Assembly: GCA_018384835.1 (NCBI GenBank)
Contig: JAHAYB010000171.1
Location: 1-5,797, forward strand
Direction: 5' to 3'
Origin: Comamonas sp.
Lineage (GTDB): Bacteria > Pseudomonadota > Gammaproteobacteria > Burkholderiales > Burkholderiaceae_C
DNA length: 5,797 bases
Below the pieces are notes generated by a model, which saw nothing but the letters and a program-made list of their open reading frames with translations, was not told where the DNA came from and made no database searches. Shown here piece after piece: positions 1 to 5,797 of this stretch. Positions within the stretch are counted from its first letter, which is position 1. Each line of letters begins with the position of its first letter. The translations under genes and the position numbers were made by a program.

Positions 1-1460
<1,460 letters not shown>

Positions 1461-1487
1461 GAGAAATAGCTCCTTTTCCAGACGCGA

Positions 1488-2140
<653 letters not shown>

Positions 2141-2518
2141 TTACTTGGCCTTGGGCTTCTTGGCACCGTACTTGGAGCGCGACTGCTTGCGGTCTTTCAC
2201 GCCTTGCAGATCCAGCGAACCGCGCACGATGTGGTAACGCACACCGGGCAAGTCTTTGACACGACCGCCGCGCACCAGCACCACGCTGTGCTCTTGCAGG
2301 TTGTGGCCTTCACCACCGATGTAGGAGATGACCTCAAAACCGTTGGTCAGGCGCACCTTGGCCACCTTACGCAGAGCCGAGTTAGGCTTCTTAGGCGTGG
2401 TGGTGTACACACGGGTGCAAACGCCACGGCGCTGTGGGCAGTTCTCCATGGCAGGGCTTTTGGATTTAACAACTTCTACCGCGCGGCCCTTGCGCACGAG
2501 TTGGTTAATGGTTGGCAT
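2141..2518 (-). CDS. rpsL: 30S ribosomal protein S12
   Basis: S12 sits at the decoding centre of the 30S subunit and contributes to codon-anticodon checking. The 125-residue product is one residue longer than the E. coli protein and aligns without gaps through the conserved core: [18 protein letters not shown] (residues 34-51), [18 protein letters not shown] (61-78) and [14 protein letters not shown] (83-96). The PNSA loop is at 45-48. The classic streptomycin-resistance positions, Lys43 and Lys88 counted with the initiator Met, are both the sensitive wild-type residue. Asp89, the residue that RimO methylthiolates in E. coli, is present. Start 2518 is supported by a GAGGGA ribosome binding site (minus strand, 2527-2532) 8 nt upstream. 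As first gene of the str operon it follows its own promoter and a hairpin-rich leader. Confidence 0.98.
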   Translation of the reverse strand: MPTINQLVRKGRAVEVVKSKSPAMENCPQRRGVCTRVYTTTPKKPNSALRKVAKVRLTNGFEVISYIGGEGHNLQEHSVVLVRGGRVKDLPGVRYHIVRGSLDLQGVKDRKQSRSKYGAKKPKAK

Positions 2519-2609
2519 ATATAACGTCCCTCAACGTGAAATGCTTCGACCCCAAGCATTTTTGCTTCGGTCGAAAAAAGAAAAGCTCTTCAAAAAAATT
2601 TTGAAAAGC
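2519..2609 (-). promoter_or_regulatory. Structured 5' leader of the str operon with alternative hairpins
   Basis: This roughly 90-nt leader runs from the predicted start point to rpsL. Three hairpins can be drawn on the minus strand. The first is AT-rich (2608-2586): CTTTTCAAAA pairs with TTTTGAAGAG around a TTT loop, and a pyrimidine-rich stretch follows. The second (2575-2545) pairs TTCGACC with GGTCGAA, then AAGCA with TGCTT, closing an AAAA loop. The third (2561-2539) pairs AAATGCTT perfectly with AAGCATTT around a 7-nt loop. The second and third share 2561-2545, so they cannot form together. This looks like a two-state leader for ribosomal protein control, but no ligand can be named and neither hairpin has a U-run directly after it. 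Confidence 0.45.
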
Positions 2610-2614
2610 CAGAA

Positions 2615-2643
2615 ATTATAATCTGCCAATCGTAAAAAGGCAA
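2615..2643 (-). promoter_or_regulatory. Sigma-70 promoter of the str operon (rpsL-rpsG-fusA)
   Basis: On the minus strand a perfect TATAAT (-10, at 2620-2615) lies 17 nt downstream of TTGCCT (-35, at 2643-2638), which matches the TTGACA consensus at four of six positions. Spacing is optimal. The expected start point is near 2608, leaving a leader of about 90 nt before rpsL. The hemB terminator ends only 11 nt before the -35 element, so the operon appears insulated from hemB. A strong promoter is what a ribosomal protein operon needs. Confidence 0.85.
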
Positions 2644-2654
2644 CTACAAGCCAC

Positions 2655-2682
2655 AAAAACCCGCCCAAGTATCTTGAGCGGG
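2655..2682 (-). terminator. Rho-independent terminator of hemB
   Basis: On the minus strand a 10-bp stem (2682-2673 with 2669-2660, one T-G wobble) closes the three-base loop ATA and is followed at once by five Ts (2659-2655). It begins 29 nt after the hemB stop codon. Stem strength, short loop and adjacent U-tract are textbook for an intrinsic terminator. Confidence 0.92.
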
Positions 2683-2711
2683 CTGAGTAATCAGATAGAA
2701 GGTAGAGAGCC

Positions 2712-3734
<1,023 letters not shown>

Positions 3735-3805
3735 CTATTGTGCCGCTCTTAGCGCTTGGGTTGTGTTTGCATAGGCTGTGCTTGCAACCCAGGGATAGCC
3801 CCAAG

Positions 3806-3833
3806 TTGGCCAAAGTGCTTCCTGTGCTAGATT
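3806..3833 (+). promoter_or_regulatory. Predicted sigma-70 promoter (extended -10) of a hemB-hemJ intergenic RNA
   Basis: TTGGCC (3806-3811, four of six matches to TTGACA) is followed after 16 nt by TAGATT (3828-3833, four of six matches to TATAAT). A TG one base before the hexamer (3825-3826) makes it an extended -10. The predicted start is about 3839-3842, exactly where the first hairpin arm begins. Each hexamer alone is weak. The case rests on spacing, the TG and the terminated hairpin cluster downstream. Confidence 0.5.
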
Positions 3834-3838
3834 CCCCC

Positions 3839-3935
3839 GCTGAGGGTTGCTTGTCACCCTCCCTGCTTAACCTCCCTGAGCAGGCCTCATCCTCATGAGG
3901 ATTTTTCTCAGCCCGGCACAGCCCGGGCTTTTTTT
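3839..3935 (+). ncRNA. Candidate small RNA, or terminated leader of hemJ, with an anti-Shine-Dalgarno loop
   Basis: The stretch between hemB and hemJ has the layout of a roughly 97-nt RNA: promoter, hairpins and a rho-independent terminator, with no credible reading frame. Hairpin 1 pairs GAGGGT (3842-3847) with ACCCTC (3856-3861) around an 8-nt loop. Hairpin 2 pairs 3862-3869 with 3877-3884 (8 bp, one G-U) and presents the 7-nt loop ACCTCCC, complementary to Shine-Dalgarno sequences. Hairpin 3 pairs CCTCAT (3885-3890) with ATGAGG (3895-3900), loop CCTC. The terminator follows at 3910-3935. GCTGAG at 3839-3844 can also pair with CTCAGC at 3907-3912, closing the whole RNA or competing with the terminator. 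It could be a trans-acting RNA or a cis attenuator of hemJ, whose start lies 20 nt beyond. It may belong to a known betaproteobacterial RNA family; this could not be checked. Structures were drawn by eye. Confidence 0.5.
3910..3935 (+). terminator. Rho-independent terminator upstream of hemJ
   Basis: AGCCCGG (3910-3916) pairs perfectly with CCGGGCT (3923-3929) around a 6-nt loop, and the T-run spans 3929-3935. No plus-strand protein gene precedes it in the window, because hemB is on the other strand. It must therefore end either a small RNA or a prematurely stopped hemJ transcript. On the minus strand it would be preceded by Ts instead of followed by them, so it does not serve hemB. Confidence 0.85.
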
Positions 3936-3955
3936 GGCGCTTACACTCCGGCTCC

Positions 3956-4375
3956 ATGCTATGGGTTAAAGCTTTTCATATCGTTTTTGTCGCCAGTTGG
4001 TTTGCTGGCTTGTTTTATCTGCCGCGTATTTACGTCAACTTGGCCATGGTCAACCCCGGCTCGGTTGCAGAGTATGAGCGCCTGGTGCTCATGGCTGGCA
4101 AGCTGCTGCGCTTTACCACGCTATTGGCCATTCCTGCGGTGGGCTTGGGGTTGTGGCTGTGGTTGGCTTGGTTCTGGGGTGCTAAGGGTTGGTTGCACGC
4201 CAAGCTGCTGCTGGTGCTGCTGGTGCTGGCCTACCACTGGGTATGCGCTCGCATGTACCACCGCATCCGCCAGGGTCAGGCGCTGCGCAGTCACCGCTGG
4301 TATCGCTGGTTCAATGAAATTCCAGTCCTGCTGTTGTTAGCAATTGTTATCTTGGTGACGGTCAAGCCCTTTTGA
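3956..4375 (+). CDS. hemJ: Protoporphyrinogen IX oxidase, HemJ type
   Basis: HemJ is the membrane-bound oxidase that converts protoporphyrinogen IX to protoporphyrin IX, the penultimate step of heme synthesis, in many bacteria lacking HemG and HemY. The 139-residue product has the family's start (MLWVKAFHIVFVASWFAGLF), the FAGLFYLPR motif (16-24) after His8, HAKLLL (81-86) with a conserved Lys83, and the C-terminal RWFNEIPVLLLL block. Four hydrophobic segments are visible at about 6-30, 54-74, 82-98 and 122-136, fitting the four-helix membrane fold. The start gives the standard N-terminus, but no Shine-Dalgarno sequence precedes it and a terminator hairpin ends 20 nt upstream. A TACACT at 3942-3947 could act as a -10 for a leaderless or nearly leaderless mRNA, without a good -35. 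It diverges from hemB and is followed 27 nt later by the ferredoxin gene. Confidence 0.93.
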   Translation: MLWVKAFHIVFVASWFAGLFYLPRIYVNLAMVNPGSVAEYERLVLMAGKLLRFTTLLAIPAVGLGLWLWLAWFWGAKGWLHAKLLLVLLVLAYHWVCARMYHRIRQGQALRSHRWYRWFNEIPVLLLLAIVILVTVKPF

Positions 4376-4402
4376 ATTTTCTCTAGTCCTAGAATAGGGC
4401 GC

Positions 4403-4807
4403 ATGACTACCGTCCCAGCACCCACATCTCCTAGCACTGCGGCATTGTCTGCACACGATAGCAACAGCAGCAATAGCAACAGCAGCTACTACCGCCACCA
4501 CCTCTTTTTTTGCCTCAATGAGCGCAGCAATGGCGATGCCTGCTGCGCCCAGCATGGCGCACAAGCGGCGTTTGACTATTGCAAACAAGCGGTCGCGCAA
4601 GCGGGCTTGGCCGGCCAAGGGCTAGCGCGGGTGAACAAGGCCGGCTGCCTGAACCGCTGTAGCGCTGCGCCGGTGCTGGTGGTCTATCCTGAAGCGGTGT
4701 GGTACACCTTTGTGGACCACAGCGATATTGATGAAATCATCGAATCGCACCTGAAAAGTGGCCGCATTGTTGAGCGCCTGCTCATTGCGCCCGAGATGGG
4801 GCGTTGA
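4403..4807 (+). CDS. Thioredoxin-like [2Fe-2S] ferredoxin
   Basis: The product (134 residues) belongs to the small thioredoxin-fold [2Fe-2S] ferredoxins, cytosolic electron carriers whose partner is generally unknown. After a non-conserved, Ser/Asn/Thr/Pro-rich N-terminus (residues 2-28) the domain starts at YYRHHLFFCLNER. Probable cluster ligands are Cys37, Cys47 or Cys48, and Cys82 and Cys86 in AGCLNRCSAAPV (a C-x3-C pair). PEAVWYTFVDHSDIDEIIES (96-115) is typical of the family. The low-complexity run DSNSSNSNSS (19-28) is coded by an AGC/AAC-rich repeat. The start is the first ATG, with a weak AGGG (4396-4399) 3 nt upstream, partly inside a tiny CCTA-GAA-TAGG inverted repeat. The 27-nt gap after hemJ suggests a shared transcript. 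A role in heme synthesis cannot be read from the sequence. Confidence 0.88.
   Translation: MTTVPAPTSPSTAALSAHDSNSSNSNSSYYRHHLFFCLNERSNGDACCAQHGAQAAFDYCKQAVAQAGLAGQGLARVNKAGCLNRCSAAPVLVVYPEAVWYTFVDHSDIDEIIESHLKSGRIVERLLIAPEMGR
4458..4486 (+). repeat. Imperfect AGC/AAC trinucleotide repeat in the ferredoxin gene
   Basis: Nine to ten consecutive triplets, nearly all AGC, AAC, AAT or GAT, code for the Asp-Ser-Asn run before the ferredoxin domain. It is an in-frame microsatellite-like tract, so length changes would vary the linker and leave the reading frame intact. Confidence 0.7.
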
Positions 4808-4915
4808 TTGCACGCTACGCCTTGGTACGTCTTAGCTGCGCACTAATACCCCCAGTGCGCCTTGATGCGCCAGCCCCGTCTTACTTGCTTTTGTTTGTTT
4901 CCCGCCTCTACAGCC

Positions 4916-5581
4916 ATGAACTCTCGAACTGAAACCTTCACCCTCAACGGCGGCGCAGGCTCGATTGAAGCCCTGCGCGATAGCCCTAGCGATAGCAGTC
5001 GCCTGTGCGGAACCGCCATCATTGCCCACCCCCACCCCCTGTTCGGCGGCACCATGCACAACAAAGTGGTGCAGACCCTGGCTCGCGCTTTTGTGCAAGC
5101 GGGCTGGCAGGCCATACGCTTTAATTTTCGGGGCGTAGGCGCAAGCGCTGGCAGCCACGATGATGGCCAGGGCGAGCTGCAAGACCTGCTGGCCGTTGTG
5201 CTGCAGGCCGCCCCTAGCGGCACTTTGGCGCTGGCGGGTTATTCATTTGGCGCATTTGTTACCAGCCACGCCATTGACCACTTATGGCAAGAGGCCGAGG
5301 CCACCAACACCGCCCAGCGCCTTGAAAAAATAGTGCTGGTCGGCACCGCTACCAGCCGCTTCACGGTGGCCAACATTCCCGCCGCCGCCCACAACCGCAG
5401 CCTGGTACTGCACGGCGAGCAAGACGATACCGTGCCACTGGATACGGTGATGGATTGGGCACGCCCGCAAAAACTGCCCATTACCGTCGTACCGGGGGGG
5501 GAACATTTCTTCCACGGCCAGCTCCCTTTACTCAAGAGCTTGGTGCTGCGCCACTTGCTTGCCCCCGATATTGGGCAGTAA
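4916..5581 (+). CDS. Alpha/beta hydrolase of the COG2945 type
   Basis: This is a serine hydrolase of the alpha/beta fold; the substrate is unknown. From the chosen ATG the product has 221 residues, usual for the family. Visible features are IAHPHPLFGGTMHNKVVQTL (36-55), IRFNFRGVGASAG (67-79), the nucleophile elbow GYSFG with Ser110, the acid in LHGEQDDTVP (Asp170 most likely) and His197 in PGGEHFFHG. An in-frame extension reaches a TTG at 4862 and an ATG at 4865, but those 17-18 extra residues (RQPRLTCFCLFPAST and so on) do not resemble the family, and neither start has a clear ribosome binding site. The MNSRTETFTLNGGAG start at 4916 fits homologues best. The gene lies 108 nt after the ferredoxin gene on the same strand, so it may be in the same unit or have its own promoter. 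A run of eight Gs (5494-5501) lies just before the catalytic His codon. Confidence 0.88.
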   Translation: MNSRTETFTLNGGAGSIEALRDSPSDSSRLCGTAIIAHPHPLFGGTMHNKVVQTLARAFVQAGWQAIRFNFRGVGASAGSHDDGQGELQDLLAVVLQAAPSGTLALAGYSFGAFVTSHAIDHLWQEAEATNTAQRLEKIVLVGTATSRFTVANIPAAAHNRSLVLHGEQDDTVPLDTVMDWARPQKLPITVVPGGEHFFHGQLPLLKSLVLRHLLAPDIGQ

Positions 5582-5641
5582 CCATTGCGCCGCTTGCACT
5601 GCGGCTCTACGGCGCTTCGACACTTCTTTACCAAAATGTGC

Positions 5642-5667
5642 AAAAAGCCCCGTCATTGATGGCGGGG
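5642..5667 (-). terminator. Hairpin with T-run on the minus strand, possible terminator or IS left-end hairpin
   Basis: CCCCGTCA (5648-5655) pairs with TGGCGGGG (5660-5667), 8 bp with one wobble, around TTGA. Read on the minus strand the stem is followed by C and then five Ts (5646-5642), the form of an intrinsic terminator for transcription leaving the mobile element leftward. It could equally be the subterminal hairpin of the element. No minus-strand gene that it would serve is visible. Confidence 0.4.
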
Positions 5668-5678
5668 ATGGATAGCAC

Positions 5679-5695
5679 GGATGCCGAAGGCATCC
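5679..5695 (+). repeat. Perfect 7-bp hairpin upstream of tnpB
   Basis: GGATGCC pairs exactly with GGCATCC around a GAA triloop, 28 nt before the tnpB ATG. Size and place suit a subterminal IS200/IS605 hairpin recognised by TnpA, or a structure that limits tnpB translation. No T-run follows. Confidence 0.6.
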
Positions 5696-5723
5696 TAAAA
5701 CGCCAGTATATTCACTGACATCT

Positions 5724-5797
5724 ATGCAACGCCTCCAAGCCTTCCAGTACGAACTACGCCCCAACGGCCAGCAGCAGCGCCAAATGCGCCGCTTTGC
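5724..5797 (+). CDS. tnpB: RNA-guided endonuclease TnpB (IS200/IS605 OrfB), first 24 codons
   Basis: TnpB is the RNA-guided DNA nuclease of IS200/IS605 elements and the ancestor of type V Cas12 proteins; it cuts at sites matching its omega-RNA guide and helps keep the element in place. Only the N-terminus is in the window. It contains FQYELRPNGQQQRQMRRFA, the typical start of this family (aromatic-x-aromatic-x-L-x-P, then Gln/Arg-rich helix), which normally continues into a conserved CRFVFN-like segment. The catalytic RuvC residues and zinc finger lie beyond the edge, so intactness is unknown. No Shine-Dalgarno sequence precedes the ATG, and the frame stays open upstream for a short distance without another good start. 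The guide RNA would lie at the element's far (3') end. Confidence 0.8.
   Translation, partial: MQRLQAFQYELRPNGQQQRQMRRF

Larger units (their letters stand above)
5582..5723. other. Hairpin-rich spacer between hydrolase gene and tnpB
   Basis: No gene is seen in these 142 nt. They hold three inverted repeats: GCCGC/GCGGC around a 7-nt loop at 5589-5605 (which also lies within a wider GCGCCG/CGGCGC pair, 5587-5615), an 8-bp stem at 5648-5667, and a perfect 7-bp stem at 5679-5695. None is followed by a T-run on the plus strand, so no intrinsic terminator for the hydrolase gene is evident. The boundary between host DNA and the inserted element must fall somewhere in this stretch. Confidence 0.6.
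5632..5797 (+). mobile_element. Left part of an IS200/IS605-type (IS1341-like, tnpB) element; outer boundary uncertain
   Basis: The presence of a tnpB start defines an IS200/IS605-superfamily element running off the window. No tnpA lies upstream, so it may be a tnpB-only element or carry tnpA beyond the edge. Such elements have no terminal inverted repeats; they carry subterminal hairpins and insert next to a short fixed sequence. A TTTAC at 5627-5631 lies 16 nt before the hairpin at 5648-5667, which would fit a left end of IS608-like geometry (target TTAC). The hairpin at 5679-5695 is the other candidate. The left boundary given here is therefore a guess. Confidence 0.45.

Noticed and set aside
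4808..4915. Possible promoter (TTGGTA, 16 nt, TAATAC) before the hydrolase gene
   Set aside because: The -10 matches only three of six consensus positions and no other support exists; the spacer otherwise shows nothing.
4862..4915. Longer N-terminus of the hydrolase starting at TTG 4862 or ATG 4865
   Set aside because: The added residues do not resemble the family N-terminus and no ribosome binding site supports these starts; the ATG at 4916 gives the expected length.
5599..5610. A 12-base sequence that recurs inverted at 2123-2134 in the rpsL-rpsG spacer
   Set aside because: About one or two 12-base matches are expected by chance in a window this size when both strands are counted, and the flanks do not match.

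Overview
The window looks like chromosomal DNA from a betaproteobacterium of the order Burkholderiales, most likely Comamonadaceae or a close relative. This rests on the protein sequences of the str-operon genes, a magnesium-type (Cys-less) HemB, a HemJ-type protoporphyrinogen oxidase, and the N-terminus of a TnpB of the kind common in that order. No database search was possible, so the placement is by recognition.

Layout: positions 1-3728 are coded on the minus strand and about 3839-5797 on the plus strand. On the minus strand, in transcription order, hemB (3728-2712) ends in a strong intrinsic terminator. A near-consensus sigma-70 promoter and a hairpin-rich leader follow, then the str operon: rpsL (S12), a structured 179-bp spacer, rpsG (S7) and fusA (EF-G). 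The window edge cuts fusA after about 486 codons; the missing 3' part codes for domains IV and V.

On the plus strand, diverging from hemB, comes a roughly 100-nt stretch with its own promoter, several hairpins (one with an anti-Shine-Dalgarno loop) and a rho-independent terminator ending about 20 nt before hemJ. It is either a small RNA gene or a transcription-attenuating leader of hemJ, and it is the most interesting unannotated item here. hemJ (membrane protoporphyrinogen oxidase), a thioredoxin-like [2Fe-2S] ferredoxin gene and an alpha/beta-hydrolase gene follow, co-directional and closely spaced. The window ends in the first 24 codons of tnpB, the RNA-guided nuclease gene of an IS200/IS605-type (IS1341-like) element, preceded by two hairpins that may belong to the element's left end.

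Functionally, hemB and hemJ (an early and a late step of heme synthesis) form a divergent pair beside the translation-machinery operon. The ferredoxin and hydrolase genes read like small housekeeping genes carried in the hemJ transcription unit.
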